Shown: positions 8,124 to 16,808, numbered from the stretch's first letter. The stretch is 55,248 nt of DNA from Cellulosimicrobium terreum (GCA_014803435.1 JACYFD010000010.1:1-55248); one strand, 5' to 3'. The notes: generated by a model not told the origin, from the letters alone. A program made the numbers and translations.

Positions 8124-9628
8124 AGCTTCTCCCTCAGCTCGGCCGGGACCTTGATGTGCTTCGCCAGCACCAGGCCCAGTGGAAGGGCCGCGGCGAACGC
8201 GGAGTCCTGCGACCCGTACACGGGCCGCAGCCGCAGGCGCGCCGTCGCGGCGAGGTTGTCGATCGCGGCCCTCGCGTCGGCCTCGCGGCTGGCGTCGGTC
8301 ACCGTCGCGGTAACGAGCATCCCGAACTGCACCAGGCCCGCACCGCTGGCCTCCTCCTGCGCCGTCGCGGCCGCCGCCCGGACAGCGAGCGTCTCACGGG
8401 CCGCAGGCTTGCTGGTCGAGGTGACCCGGAACTCCGCGGCCCGCAGGTCCGACTCCACGATCGCCGCCGCCTTCGCGGCGTCGATCGGCCGGTACAGCAG
8501 GGTCACCCGCTTGCGCGCGATCTCGCGGTGCGGGGCCAGGAGGCGGGCCAGGACGCCCGACTGGACGTTGCCGCGCGGCGCCGACGTCATCGCCCACGTG
8601 CACGAGTACGCCGAGTCGTGGCGGTACCCGCCCCACGACGCTTCCGCGGCCGACGGGCCGACGTCGGGCCAGGACAGCTCGACGGGCTCACCCGTCGCAT
8701 GCGCCTCGTCGATGAGCACCGCGGCGGCCGGGTCGTAGGCGACGCGGATCGCCTCGCACACGTCCTGCGCCGACAGCGGGTGCGCCGCACCCGCACCGGT
8801 CGCCTGCAGGCCGGCCGTGAGGCTGGGCAAGCGCGCGGCGAGCTCGCGGCCCATCTCCTCAGGCCCCCGCTTCTTCCCGCCGACCCGGTTCGCCGCGGTG
8901 AACGTGATCGCGACGTACGCCTTCACCGTCGACGACCCGGCCGGGTAGCGGTCGACGACCTCGAGGAGCATCTGCCGAGCGAACTCGGGTGCGCCGTCGT
9001 CCAGGTTCGTCTCGACCTCACGACGCAGACGCGACCCCGAGTCGGGGGCAGTCTCGATCGTGACCGACGCAGCCTCCACGCCCGGCTCGTCCCCGAGGTT
9101 CGCCAGCCAGTGGCCCCAGTCCGCTACCCAGACGTCGATCTGGTCGGTGTCGACGAGCGCGGCGCCGTCGGGCTCGGTACCGATCACCACCGAGTAAGAC
9201 CCCGTCGCCGGCGTGTACAGCAGCGCGAACGGGCGACCGTAGGAGTCGGTGTGCTCACTCAGCCGGGTGGGGGCCGCGAGACCAGGGAGCTGGTACGTGC
9301 CCCACAGTGCACGGCCCAGCGGCCCCGAGCGGTACACGTGCGTGCCACGCGAGCGCGCGGACCACCACGCGACGCGTGCACCGCCGCGGCTGATGACGTT
9401 CTTGCCGTGCGCGTCCTTCGTCAACACCGCCAGCATCACGGCCCCGAGCACCCCGGCGAGGATCACGGCCTCGAGCAGACCGGCGACCATCACGGTGATG
9501 ACCACCGCGATGAGGCCCGCCAGCAGCATCCCGGTGCCCACGGAACCGAGCCCGAGGATCCCGGGCGAGGTCGGACGTCGCCAGTTCCCGTAGGTCCGAG
9601 GACCCCTGTTCACCTCAACGGCTGCCAT
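8120..9628 (-). CDS. SCO6880-family conjugal transfer membrane protein
   Basis: A 502-residue protein if started at ATG 9628, 14 bases inside the 3' end of the channel gene. A longer open frame upstream is only the Ala/Gly-rich tail of the neighbour read in another frame. Residues 1-20 are polar; two closely spaced hydrophobic segments follow at about 24-65, and the remaining 430 residues are predicted cytoplasmic alpha/beta. The sequence and its place between a VirB6-like and a VirB4-like gene match the SCO6880 family of actinobacterial conjugative elements. It is probably a VirB4-associated (N-terminal-half-like) channel component; that assignment is inference. Confidence 0.85.
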   Translation of the reverse strand: MAAVEVNRGPRTYGNWRRPTSPGILGLGSVGTGMLLAGLIAVVITVMVAGLLEAVILAGVLGAVMLAVLTKDAHGKNVISRGGARVAWWSARSRGTHVYRSGPLGRALWGTYQLPGLAAPTRLSEHTDSYGRPFALLYTPATGSYSVVIGTEPDGAALVDTDQIDVWVADWGHWLANLGDEPGVEAASVTIETAPDSGSRLRREVETNLDDGAPEFARQMLLEVVDRYPAGSSTVKAYVAITFTAANRVGGKKRGPEEMGRELAARLPSLTAGLQATGAGAAHPLSAQDVCEAIRVAYDPAAAVLIDEAHATGEPVELSWPDVGPSAAEASWGGYRHDSAYSCTWAMTSAPRGNVQSGVLARLLAPHREIARKRVTLLYRPIDAAKAAAIVESDLRAAEFRVTSTSKPAARETLAVRAAAATAQEEASGAGLVQFGMLVTATVTDASREADARAAIDNLAATARLRLRPVYGSQDSAFAAALPLGLVLAKHIKVPAELREKL

Positions 9629-11252
9629 CAGGACCGCCCCCCTCACCAGTCGACTGCTCACCAAGACTCTTCGCCGCACCTGCCGCGGCCTGCCCAGCCT
9701 TCGACGCGGCATCCAGCGCCGCACCAGCCGCCACACCCACCGGGCCGCCGGCGGCACCAGCTGCGGCCGCCCCACCACCGGCCGCAGCTCCTGCACCTGC
9801 ACCTGCACCTGCGCCGGTACCCGCACCGGTACCCGCACCGGCGCCTGCGCCGGTACCCGCGCCTGCGCTCGTCCCGCCGCCAGCCCCGGCCCCGCTCTGC
9901 TGCGGGTTGGGCGGCGTGCTCGCCGTCGGAGCGGTGTTGCCGCCCCCGCCTCCACCTGACGGGCCCTGGTTCCCGCTCTGGCCCTCGTTCCCTGGCTGCG
10001 CGTTGCTCGTCGTCGACGAGTTGGAGCTGCCTGAGGCGAGGCGGCCGATCGCGGCAGCGCCGCTCGGCAGCGCCGCGAGGGCGCCTGCCGCCAGCGCCGC
10101 ACCACCAGCACCGCTCGCCATCGCACCCACCATCGGGGTGACGAACCGCATCAGCGCCGGCATCGCGAACAGCGCGATCACCATCAACATCAGACCCGTC
10201 AGCACGGCCAGCAGACCCGAGCCGTCGTCCTCGAAGGAGCCCTGACCGACGAGCTGGAACGCCGCGGCGTACACGATCGCAGCCGCTGGCTTGTAGAGGA
10301 TGAAGGCGACCAGCCAGGAGATGCACTTCCTGAACCAACTCTTGCCCATCTCGGTGTTCGTGAACGACGCCGAGAGCGGGAGGATGCCGGTCAGGATGAC
10401 CAGCATCCCGCCGCGCGCCACCATGAGCACGATCTGGAACGCGGCCGCCAGGGTCGCGATGAGCCCCAGGATGATGATGAGGAGCGCGCCGAGGCCCCCC
10501 GTTGCGGGGTTGGTGGTGAGCGCGAGCAGAGAGGTGATGCCCTCTCCGAAGCAGGCACTGTCGGCCGCGACGTCGCAATCGAGCGCGCCGTTGATGAGCC
10601 ACACGGAGAAGGAGTCCGCGGCTGCGACCAGGAGCCCGATGATCGTCACTCCGGACCCTGCGACGACGACGAGCGTCAGCAGGCTCTTGACCGTCTCTCG
10701 CCCCGGCTCAGCGCGCTGCTCATAGGCCATCCGCGCGCCACCGATGATCACGGAGACGACGGCCGCCGCGCCCATGTACCACCAGAGGCTGTTCTGCAGA
10801 AACAGCGTCGCGCCACCCGCGTTGTTCGGACCTGCAGGCATGAGCCCAGTAACGATCGCACTCGATCCGGAGATGAGCACCACCGCGCCGAGGAGGAGAC
10901 CGACCTTTCCGACGGCCGCCACCCCCTCGCCGGCGCGCAGCCTCGTCGCCATCAAGGCCCCCAGGGCCACGAGCGACAAGATCGCGATCACGAGGCTGAC
11001 CCAGGTGACGTAGCCCAGGACCGTGGTGATGTTCTCGCTGTCCGCGGCCGAGCTGCCTGCGCTAATCGTCGACGAACCGCCGCCGGTCAGGTCCGGCGTC
11101 CCGATATACATCCAGACGGTGCCCAGCGAAGCGACGGTCTTGCCGAAAGCCTCCATGACCGCGGCCGCCATATTCTCGATCGCGTCACCGATCGCGCTTG
11201 TCGCGAGCTGTTCGGCCTTGCAGCCGAAGTCGATGAATCCGCACTCCGCCAC
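9615..11252 (-). CDS. VirB6/TrbL-like polytopic mating-channel protein
   Basis: A 545-residue membrane protein. After an N-terminal amphipathic region there are about eight hydrophobic segments between residues 80 and 390 (for example ALGALMATRL, GALLIIILGLIATLAAAF, AALMRFVTPMVGA), as in VirB6/TrbL channel subunits. From about residue 420 to the end the protein is extremely rich in Gly, Ala, Ser and Thr, with GAGAGTG-type repeats corresponding to GCACCTGC/GGTACC-type DNA repeats at 9780-9880; this tail is probably disordered. It overlaps the next gene by 14 bases. Start ATG 11252 follows the previous stop by 6 bases. Confidence 0.85.
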   Translation of the reverse strand: MAECGFIDFGCKAEQLATSAIGDAIENMAAAVMEAFGKTVASLGTVWMYIGTPDLTGGGSSTISAGSSAADSENITTVLGYVTWVSLVIAILSLVALGALMATRLRAGEGVAAVGKVGLLLGAVVLISGSSAIVTGLMPAGPNNAGGATLFLQNSLWWYMGAAAVVSVIIGGARMAYEQRAEPGRETVKSLLTLVVVAGSGVTIIGLLVAAADSFSVWLINGALDCDVAADSACFGEGITSLLALTTNPATGGLGALLIIILGLIATLAAAFQIVLMVARGGMLVILTGILPLSASFTNTEMGKSWFRKCISWLVAFILYKPAAAIVYAAAFQLVGQGSFEDDGSGLLAVLTGLMLMVIALFAMPALMRFVTPMVGAMASGAGGAALAAGALAALPSGAAAIGRLASGSSNSSTTSNAQPGNEGQSGNQGPSGGGGGGNTAPTASTPPNPQQSGAGAGGGTSAGAGTGAGAGAGTGAGTGAGAGAGAGAAAGGGAAAAGAAGGPVGVAAGAALDAASKAGQAAAGAAKSLGEQSTGEGGGPDGSR

Positions 11253-11258
11253 CGTCTG

Positions 11259-12008
11259 TCACTCCCCCCAGGTGATGTAGCCCGCGAGGTCCGGAACCGT
11301 CGCGGTGTTGAGCGGCTGGGCGACGTCGGCACTGATCTTCCAGTCACCGTCCTGCCAGACCAGCTTGTAGACCCCCGAGAGGGTCAGGTTCTGCCCCCCG
11401 GAAGACGCCCGGACAGCGAGGTCGACTCGGGCGGTGTCGCCGTCGTAGGCGAGCATTCGGAAGCCAGCCAGGCTCATGCGGGTGCCCTCAGATCCTGAGG
11501 TGTCACCCACCTGACCGATGAGCTCGTCGCGATACGGACCGTCAGCGAGGCTGTAGTCGACCCACGCCTGGCTCACCACGGGGTCGGAGCCCTGGACCAG
11601 TGCGTTCGCGGCCATGAACAGCGCGCCGGTGGGCGAGTGCTGGAAGCAGAACCGAACCCCGTCTGCTGTGGTCTCGCCGGGCCCGTACTCGGGCGACGTG
11701 GGGTAGGCCGTGGTCCCCTGGTACGCCCACTCAGCTTCGGGTGCGGTCGACAGAGAGCCAGTCAGCTCTTCACCGCCGAGCCCGCAGACGCTGGCGCCGC
11801 CCGCGTCGTCCGAGGGTTCGGTCGTCGGGGCGGCGCTCGTCGTGGGCGACGGGGAGGAGGGTTCGGGTGCGGGGTCGGGGTCGTCAGAGCGCGTCGCGTT
11901 CACGATCGCGAGCACGATGCCGAGCACCACGATGAGGGCGACGAGCACCGTAGCCGTGATGAAGCGGGGCCGGGTGAACGGGTTTTGTTCGTTGTCGTCG
12001 GTAGCCAT
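11259..12008 (-). CDS. Membrane-anchored extracytoplasmic transfer protein (NTF2-like/VirB8-like)
   Basis: A 249-residue protein with a short cytoplasmic N terminus, one membrane segment at about residues 17-40, a Pro/Ser/Thr linker (50-75) and an external domain of about 170 residues. The end of the domain (VYKLVWQDGDWKI) has the strand pattern typical of NTF2-like folds used by VirB8/TcpC proteins. Two cysteines (Val-Cys-Gly near 77 and Phe-Cys-Phe near 122) could pair outside the membrane. It sits between the pilin-like and VirB6-like genes. VirB8 equivalence rests on topology and context rather than on a diagnostic motif. Confidence 0.75.
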   Translation of the reverse strand: MATDDNEQNPFTRPRFITATVLVALIVVLGIVLAIVNATRSDDPDPAPEPSSPSPTTSAAPTTEPSDDAGGASVCGLGGEELTGSLSTAPEAEWAYQGTTAYPTSPEYGPGETTADGVRFCFQHSPTGALFMAANALVQGSDPVVSQAWVDYSLADGPYRDELIGQVGDTSGSEGTRMSLAGFRMLAYDGDTARVDLAVRASSGGQNLTLSGVYKLVWQDGDWKISADVAQPLNTATVPDLAGYITWGE

Positions 12009-12023
12009 GTCCGGGGCCTTCGC

Positions 12024-12329
12024 TCAGGCGCCGGAGATGAAGCCGACGAGCGCGACGGCGGCGGAGATGACGATGACGCCGCCGAGCGCCATGCCGATCT
12101 TGCCGACGTGCTCCCCGCCCTCCCCGCGACGTGACTGGACCGCCATGAGCGTGCCGGCGGCGATGAGGCCGAGGATGCACACGACGAGCCCGACCCACTT
12201 CGCCCAGCCGAGGATGGTGGAGACCGCCTCGGTGCCCGGCGGCTGGGTCGGGGCGGGATCGGGAAGCTGCGCCGGGATCACGGCGGCGAGGTCGCTCGCC
12301 GCCGTGAGGACGCTGTGCAGGGTGCTCAT
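12024..12329 (-). CDS. Small two-helix membrane protein of the transfer operon (VirB2-like candidate)
   Basis: A 101-residue protein starting at ATG 12329, preceded by GAAAGGAAACCC in the coding direction. It has a 35-residue N-terminal part rich in Pro, then two hydrophobic segments at about 42-63 and 77-99 separated by a basic loop QSRRGEGGEH. This size and two-helix layout resemble VirB2/TrbC pilin-like subunits, and homologous small proteins occur at this position in actinobacterial conjugation operons. No peptidase site can be assigned. It overlaps the upstream gene by 4 bases. Confidence 0.75.
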   Translation of the reverse strand: MSTLHSVLTAASDLAAVIPAQLPDPAPTQPPGTEAVSTILGWAKWVGLVVCILGLIAAGTLMAVQSRRGEGGEHVGKIGMALGGVIVISAAVALVGFISGA

Positions 12330-12958
12330 CGGGTTTCCTTTCGGTTGACGGTGCCGACGGCACCAGGTCGGACGACAGCGCGCAGGTCGTCGAGGAGTCG
12401 ACGGACCTCGCGCGGGGCGTCTGAGAGTGCCGGCGGCTCCCCCAAGCGCCATGCCTCGATCCACGGCAGGGTCCACGTGCGCGGGACCCCGCCGCCGACG
12501 ATCTGTGAGAACTCGCGCAGCGGGCGCGGAAGCCGGCCCGGTGCGTCGGCGACGATCACCAGCCCCACGACCTCGACGTGCGGGACGAGGCCGGCCGCCC
12601 ACTGTGTGGCCGCAGCCTGGGCGGCGCGCAGGCCGCGCATGTTCGCCCGTGCGGTCAGGACGACGCGGACAGGGCCGGGTCCCGGGGGCTGTGGCCAGCC
12701 GTGGTCTGCGGCGGGCCAGTCGGGGACGAGCTCGGCGAGCGTGGACTCCCCCGCTCCCCCGTGCACGCCCAGCCACCACAAAGCCGGGTGTCGCTCCTGG
12801 GCGTGGGTGGGCAGCTGGTCGGCGCGGTCCGGCGCCGGGACGCCGCGTTGCGGCCCCGACGGGCCGGCAAGCGCAGGCTCGTGGGGTTCGGCTGTGGGCG
12901 CCACGACAGGGCTCGCCTGAATTTGTGCGCGCGACACCCATGGGTTGGTATCGGACAT
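12326..12958 (-). CDS. First gene of the transfer operon, DUF6668-like degenerate P-loop protein
   Basis: A 210-residue soluble protein. ATG 12958 (MSDTNPWVSR) is preceded by CAGGGGGCTCTGGGCAA. After a Pro-rich 55-residue N terminus, residues about 60-75 read WWLGVHGGAGESTLAEL, a P-loop-like GxxGGxGES/T motif in which the expected lysine is replaced by glutamate. The rest resembles a ParA/SIMIBI fold (VRVVLTARANMRGLRAA, VVGLVIVADAPGRLP). I assign it tentatively to the DUF6668 family found with actinobacterial conjugation genes. ATP binding is doubtful without the Lys. It is transcribed leftwards, divergently from the HTH gene at 13104. Confidence 0.7.
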   Translation of the reverse strand: MSDTNPWVSRAQIQASPVVAPTAEPHEPALAGPSGPQRGVPAPDRADQLPTHAQERHPALWWLGVHGGAGESTLAELVPDWPAADHGWPQPPGPGPVRVVLTARANMRGLRAAQAAATQWAAGLVPHVEVVGLVIVADAPGRLPRPLREFSQIVGGGVPRTWTLPWIEAWRLGEPPALSDAPREVRRLLDDLRAVVRPGAVGTVNRKETR

Positions 12959-13103
12959 TTGCCCAGAGCCCCCTGATAATTGGACGCAGTCGTCGATACG
13001 TTTGACCCTAGCGTGCGACACCAACGGAAGGCAATAGCATGCCGCAGACATCTATAGACCTATACAGAGTCACGGCGACTCGTGTAGCGTCTACTGTGTT
13101 CGC
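12959..13103. promoter_or_regulatory. Divergent promoter region between the two transfer-associated operons
   Basis: This 145-base segment separates the leftward mating-channel operon from the rightward HTH/lipoprotein operon, so it must hold both promoters. It is less G+C-rich than the flanking genes. A TACTGT hexamer at 13092-13097 lies just before ATG 13104, and CTATAGACCTATACAG at 13053-13068 contains two short TATAG/TATAC elements. The HTH protein encoded at 13104 is an obvious candidate regulator. Exact promoter boxes cannot be assigned by eye. Confidence 0.45.
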
Positions 13104-13379
13104 ATGCGTTCGAGGGTGCAGGTGTCTGTCGTGACGTCGGCTCTGGATGCGTTGTTCGAGGGTCGTGGTAGCACGCTGACGGTGCCGGAGGTCGCGGAGA
13201 TCTTGGGCATGACCAAGCCGGGCGTCTACAAGTGGCTCAAGGATGGCGTGATCCCGGGGTACAAGGTCGGCGGTACGTGGTTCGTCCTGCGTGACGAGCT
13301 CAAGGCGACGCTGGCGGCGGGATCCAATGCCCGCCCGGTACGGCGCGGGGACGGCGAGGAGTCGCGTCCGAGCGAGTGA
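13104..13379 (+). CDS. Excisionase/MerR-like helix-turn-helix DNA-binding protein
   Basis: A 91-residue protein; the helix-turn-helix spans about residues 24-70 (TVPEVAEILGMTKPGVYKWL, then GVIPGYKVGGTWFVLRDEL), matching the HTH_17/excisionase type in which the wing reads the minor groove. ATG 13104 has no clear Shine-Dalgarno and sits just after a TACTGT hexamer, so the message may be leaderless. It is first in a rightward operon and diverges from the transfer operon. A role in regulating transfer genes is inferred from position. Confidence 0.8.
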   Translation: MRSRVQVSVVTSALDALFEGRGSTLTVPEVAEILGMTKPGVYKWLKDGVIPGYKVGGTWFVLRDELKATLAAGSNARPVRRGDGEESRPSE

Positions 13380-13401
13380 GCACGACAGCAGGGGGCTGAG
13401 C

Positions 13402-13956
13402 ATGGCACGCAGGGTCGCGTTGGCGGCCGGGGCTTTCACGGTCGCGGCCGCGCTGGCAGCGTGCGCGGGCGCACCGGCGCAGGACCCGCCACAAGCCTCG
13501 CCCATGTCTTCGGCCAGCCCGTCAGCCGACGAAGCCCGCCAGTATCCTGGGCCGCTGGACGGTGTGGTCGACGAGGACTCCGGCGAGACCATCGACCCGC
13601 AGCCCTCCCCTACGTGGGACGACGCCCAGCGCATCGAGGCCGAGGACCGGGCCGCGGCGGCGATGAGTGCTTTCGTCGGCACGGGCGGGCGCGAGCAGGA
13701 CGCCTGGTGGGCCCGACTGGAGCCGCTGCTCACCCAGCAGGCTCGGTCCGACTACGCGTACGTCGACCCCGCCAACGTGCCCGCCACCCAGGTCTTGACG
13801 GAACCCGAGCCGCAGCTCGTCGCCGAGACGAGCGGGTTCGTCGCCGTCGTCGACGTCGCAACCGACGTCGGCACCTACCAGGTCGTCCTCACCCGCGCGG
13901 ACAGCGCGTCACCGTGGCTCGCGAGCCGGTTCACCCCGCCCGAGGAGGCGAACTGA
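13402..13956 (+). CDS. Transfer-associated lipoprotein
   Basis: A 184-residue exported lipoprotein. ATG 13402 is preceded by CAGGGGGCTGAGC. The signal peptide MARRVALAAGAFTVAAALAA ends in a lipobox (Leu-Ala-Ala-Cys, C21). Residues 22-70 are Pro/Ser/Asp-rich linker; the remaining 110 residues form a small globular domain with a closing strand YQVVLTRADSASPWLASRF, again like NTF2-type transfer proteins. The gene ends two bases before the wall hydrolase gene, so the two are surely cotranscribed. It may be an outer-face component of the channel; function is inferred from context. Confidence 0.8.
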   Translation: MARRVALAAGAFTVAAALAACAGAPAQDPPQASPMSSASPSADEARQYPGPLDGVVDEDSGETIDPQPSPTWDDAQRIEAEDRAAAAMSAFVGTGGREQDAWWARLEPLLTQQARSDYAYVDPANVPATQVLTEPEPQLVAETSGFVAVVDVATDVGTYQVVLTRADSASPWLASRFTPPEEAN

Positions 13957-13958
13957 CC

Positions 13959-15023
13959 ATGGCCGCCGGGGGGAAGTCCGGGACCATCCTCGCGGTAGGG
14001 ACGGTGCCCGTGCTCGCGCTGAGCACGGTCTTCAGCATCCTGCTCGTGGGCGGGACGGACGCCTCCGCCGCGTGCAACCCTGCGCCCGGGCCGGGGACGA
14101 GCATCACCCTCGACCCCCGGAGCGTCCCCGAGACCGAGATCGCCGGCTACGACCACGAGCAGCTCGTGAACGCGGCGCACATCATCGCGGCCGGCAAGGC
14201 GCTCGACCTCGGGGTCCGGGACCAGACGATCGGTGTCATGACCGCGATGGGTGAGTCCGGCCTGCGTGTCATCGACCACGGCGACGCGGCCGGGCCCGAC
14301 AGCCGCGGACTGTTCCAGCAGCGGGCGAACGGCGCCTGGGGCTCGTACGCCGACCGCATGGACCCGCACACCAGCGCCACGAACTTCTACACCGCGATGA
14401 TCGGGAACGTCCCCGACCGCGAATCGCTCGAGCCGACGATCGTCGCGCACCGCACCCAGCGCAACGCCGACCCGTTCCACTACGCGACGTACTGGGACGG
14501 CGCGGTTGCGGTCGTCGAAGGCCTCTCCGGTGTCGACACCGGCCTGGCCGCCGGCACCGGCGGGCAGGTCTGCTCGGGCGCCACCACCGTCCCGGGCGAG
14601 GTCAGCGCGACCGGGTGGGCCGTGCCCGCGACCGGTCCGATCGTGAGCGTCTACGGGATGCGCCTGCACCCCATCGACAACGCGTGGCGCCTGCACTCCG
14701 GTGTCGACCTCGGCGGCGGCGGGTGCGACGGACCGATCTGGGCCGCCCAAGACGGGGTGGTGACCTTCACCGGGTTCGACCGCAACGGCAACGGCACGAT
14801 CACCGTCGACCACGGCGGCGGCGTCCAGACGTCCTACCTGCACGAGTACGCCTCCGGGATCCTCGTGCACGAAGGCGACCAGGTGCAGGCCGGAGACCAG
14901 ATCGGCCGTGTCGGGTCCTCCGGGCAGTCCACCGGCTGCCACCTGCACTTCTCAGTCATCGTCGACGGCTCCCCGACCGACCCGGTGCCGTTCATGAACG
15001 ACATGGGCATCCAGCTCGGCTAA
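13959..15023 (+). CDS. Cell-wall hydrolase with lysozyme-like and M23 peptidase domains
   Basis: A 354-residue exported protein. A hydrophobic N-terminal segment (about 10-35) serves as signal or anchor. Residues about 60-200 form a lysozyme-like domain, with MGESGLR placing the probable catalytic Glu at 99 and GLFQQR further on. Residues about 220-350 are an M23/LytM endopeptidase: HSGVD (H246, D250) and HLH (H328, H330) are the zinc ligands. Such two-domain hydrolases (VirB1/TcpG-like) open peptidoglycan for channel assembly in Gram-positive conjugation. The gene follows the lipoprotein by two bases. All expected ligands are present, so it should be active. Confidence 0.9.
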   Translation: MAAGGKSGTILAVGTVPVLALSTVFSILLVGGTDASAACNPAPGPGTSITLDPRSVPETEIAGYDHEQLVNAAHIIAAGKALDLGVRDQTIGVMTAMGESGLRVIDHGDAAGPDSRGLFQQRANGAWGSYADRMDPHTSATNFYTAMIGNVPDRESLEPTIVAHRTQRNADPFHYATYWDGAVAVVEGLSGVDTGLAAGTGGQVCSGATTVPGEVSATGWAVPATGPIVSVYGMRLHPIDNAWRLHSGVDLGGGGCDGPIWAAQDGVVTFTGFDRNGNGTITVDHGGGVQTSYLHEYASGILVHEGDQVQAGDQIGRVGSSGQSTGCHLHFSVIVDGSPTDPVPFMNDMGIQLG

Positions 15024-15038
15024 CCCAAGGAGAACACC

Positions 15039-16436
15039 ATGAGCACCACCACCGAAGCAGCGACCTGGCCTCGCGTCGAGGCGATGCTCAACCACGACGG
15101 CACCGCCGAGGTCTCCATCGGCGGCACCATGCACCCCATCGCCGCCTCGAACGTCGACGAGGCGCGAGTGCAGGTCGTCTCGCTCGTCGCGCACAAGGCC
15201 ACCCAGCTCGGGCGTCCCCTGCGTGCCATCACCCGAGACCCGGACGGCGAGTGGCCCCTGATCATCCACGGCGACGGAACCGTCGAAGAGGACACCAGCG
15301 CCGACCACCCCTCGCGCACCCGTGCCACCAAGACGCGCACCACAGACCCCGCCCCGGAGCCTGCAGCCACTCCCCCAGCGACCACCGACATGGAGCCGTC
15401 GCCGGTCCCAGACGCCACGCCCGACCCCGCACCGGCCACCGCAACAGCCGGCCCGCGCGGATGGGTCCGCTCCGCTCAGGACCAGGCCGCCACCAGCCCG
15501 GCACCGCGCACCGGCCACGAACGCCGCCAGTCGTTCCTCACGGTCGAGCAGACCGAAGAACCAGCCACCGAGGGCCTGCGCGGTCTCCTGACACGAGCAG
15601 GGATCCGGATGGCCCCCAGCGAGTCCGAGCGCGAGCTGCGCGAGCGCATCCGCCTCGTCTCCCAGCACTGGCCAGGCCCCCGCACGACCGCCATCGTGAA
15701 TGGCAAGGGAGGCGCCTCCAAGACACCCACCACCGCCTTCCTCGCGGCAGTGTTCGCCCGCTACGGCGGCGCCGGCGTCGTCACCCACGACAACAACCAG
15801 ACCCGCGGAACCCTCGGGTGGCGCACCGAGCAAGGCCCGCACAACGCGACCTTCCTCGAGCTTCTACCCGAGGTCGACCGACTGCTCGGCACCGCCGCAC
15901 AGTCGGCAGACCTCGCCCACTTCGTGCACCACCAGTCCCAAGACAAGTACGACGTGCTGCGCTCCCAGCCCATGATCCTGGCCGACGAACAGCGCCTGGG
16001 CGTCGCCCAGTTCGACGCGATCCACGCCGTCCTGCGCAAGTACTACCGCCTCATCCTCATGGACTCCGGCAACGACGAGTCCGACTCCCTCTGGCTACGC
16101 ATGGTCGACAACGCCGACCAGCTCGTCGTCGCCACCACCACCCGCGGCGACATCGCCGAAGCAGGCGCCCTCCTCCTCGAAGCCCTCGCCGACCGCGACG
16201 AACATTCCGCCGCACTCGCACGCAACGCCGTCGTCGTGGTCAACCAAGCCAAGAAGGACGGCAGCCTCGCCGAAGCAGAGCAAGTCGCCGCCGCCTTCCG
16301 CCCCCTCGCCCGCCAAGCCGTCGCCATCCCCTACGACCCAGCGATGGTCGAAGGCACCCTGCGATACAACTCACTCCGCCCCACCACACAGCGCGCATGG
16401 CTCGCCGCAACCGCCGCCGTCGCACGTGGGCTCTAG
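15039..16436 (+). CDS. ParA/MinD-like ATPase of the transfer-associated operon
   Basis: A 465-residue protein with AAGGAGAACACC before ATG 15039. Residues 1-85 form a small alpha/beta domain (LNHDGTAEVSIGGTMHPI); 85-190 is a Pro/Thr-rich disordered linker; the ATPase domain starts near 205 with TTAIVNGKGGASKTPTT, a deviant Walker A in which GGxxKT is kept. LILMDSGNDESDS near 340 is the Walker B region and VVVVNQAKKDG near 400 matches the family. It belongs to the lipoprotein/hydrolase operon rather than the partition locus, and similar proteins occur with actinobacterial type IV systems. It may position the apparatus or DNA; this is inference. Confidence 0.85.
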   Translation: MSTTTEAATWPRVEAMLNHDGTAEVSIGGTMHPIAASNVDEARVQVVSLVAHKATQLGRPLRAITRDPDGEWPLIIHGDGTVEEDTSADHPSRTRATKTRTTDPAPEPAATPPATTDMEPSPVPDATPDPAPATATAGPRGWVRSAQDQAATSPAPRTGHERRQSFLTVEQTEEPATEGLRGLLTRAGIRMAPSESERELRERIRLVSQHWPGPRTTAIVNGKGGASKTPTTAFLAAVFARYGGAGVVTHDNNQTRGTLGWRTEQGPHNATFLELLPEVDRLLGTAAQSADLAHFVHHQSQDKYDVLRSQPMILADEQRLGVAQFDAIHAVLRKYYRLILMDSGNDESDSLWLRMVDNADQLVVATTTRGDIAEAGALLLEALADRDEHSAALARNAVVVVNQAKKDGSLAEAEQVAAAFRPLARQAVAIPYDPAMVEGTLRYNSLRPTTQRAWLAATAAVARGL

Positions 16437-16441
16437 CGAAC

Positions 16442-16756
16442 ATGTCAGTTATCCGCGTGTCGCTCGCGACTCCTGCTAGCACTAGCACTAAGTTCATGGC
16501 CATGACCAGCAGCATCACGTCCAGGGCTCGCCGCCCTCGGGGGTCTCTTGACCCTCGTACGACAGCTGCGCTCTACGCGCGCGTCGATGAGGGCACGAAG
16601 GCTGTGTTTGACCAGATGGCTGACGCGGCCGGTGAGTCGCTTGGCGTCGTGCTTGAGCGCGTCGCTCGTCACATCGAACTGGATGACTCAGGGCTGCCCG
16701 CATGGTGGCCCGAGCAGCCGAGCCAGCAGGAGGAACTGCCTCTCAAGACCGCATAA
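16442..16756 (+). CDS. Small putative DNA-binding protein
   Basis: The frame encodes up to 104 residues from ATG 16442; ATG 16496 or ATG 16502 (giving about 86 or 84 residues, MTSSITSRARRPRG) are equally possible. The upstream part contains TGCTAGCA with a repeated CTAGCAC (16482-16497), which would make more sense as an operator than as coding sequence. The body (DPRTTAALYARVDEGTKAVF then ADAAGESLGVVLERVARHIE) looks like a basic arm followed by a ribbon-helix-helix or helical domain, often seen in plasmid copy-control proteins. It lies just before a strong terminator and the replication gene. Confidence 0.6.
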   Translation: MSVIRVSLATPASTSTKFMAMTSSITSRARRPRGSLDPRTTAALYARVDEGTKAVFDQMADAAGESLGVVLERVARHIELDDSGLPAWWPEQPSQQEELPLKTA

Positions 16757-16772
16757 CCGCATAACGCAGAGC

Positions 16773-16796
16773 GGCCCGCCCCCGTAGGGGCGGGCC
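16773..16796 (+). terminator. Perfect 10-bp GC hairpin terminator
   Basis: GGCCCGCCCC pairs perfectly with GGGGCGGGCC around a CGTA loop, 17 bases after the stop of the small gene at 16756. It should end the hydrolase/ParA-like operon before the replication region. There is no T-run, which is common for actinobacterial hairpins. Confidence 0.75.
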
Positions 16797-16808
16797 ACGA
16801 TACGAAGT

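Noticed and set aside
9780-9880. CRISPR-like or VNTR appearance of GCACCTGC/GGTACC repeats
   Set aside because: They encode the Gly/Ala-rich tail of the VirB6-like protein in frame; units are too short and irregular for a CRISPR. No CRISPR array was seen anywhere.
4005-11280. Many long plus-strand open frames opposite the mating-channel genes
   Set aside because: They are Arg/Ala/Gly-rich mirror frames of G+C-rich coding DNA, lack ribosome-binding sites and show no domain, whereas the minus strand has overlapping genes with clear motifs.
16442-16495. N-terminal extension of the small gene ending at 16756
   Set aside because: Contains a palindromic TGCTAGCA and repeated CTAGCAC, more like an operator; the start at 16496 or 16502 is just as good, so the extension is not insisted upon.
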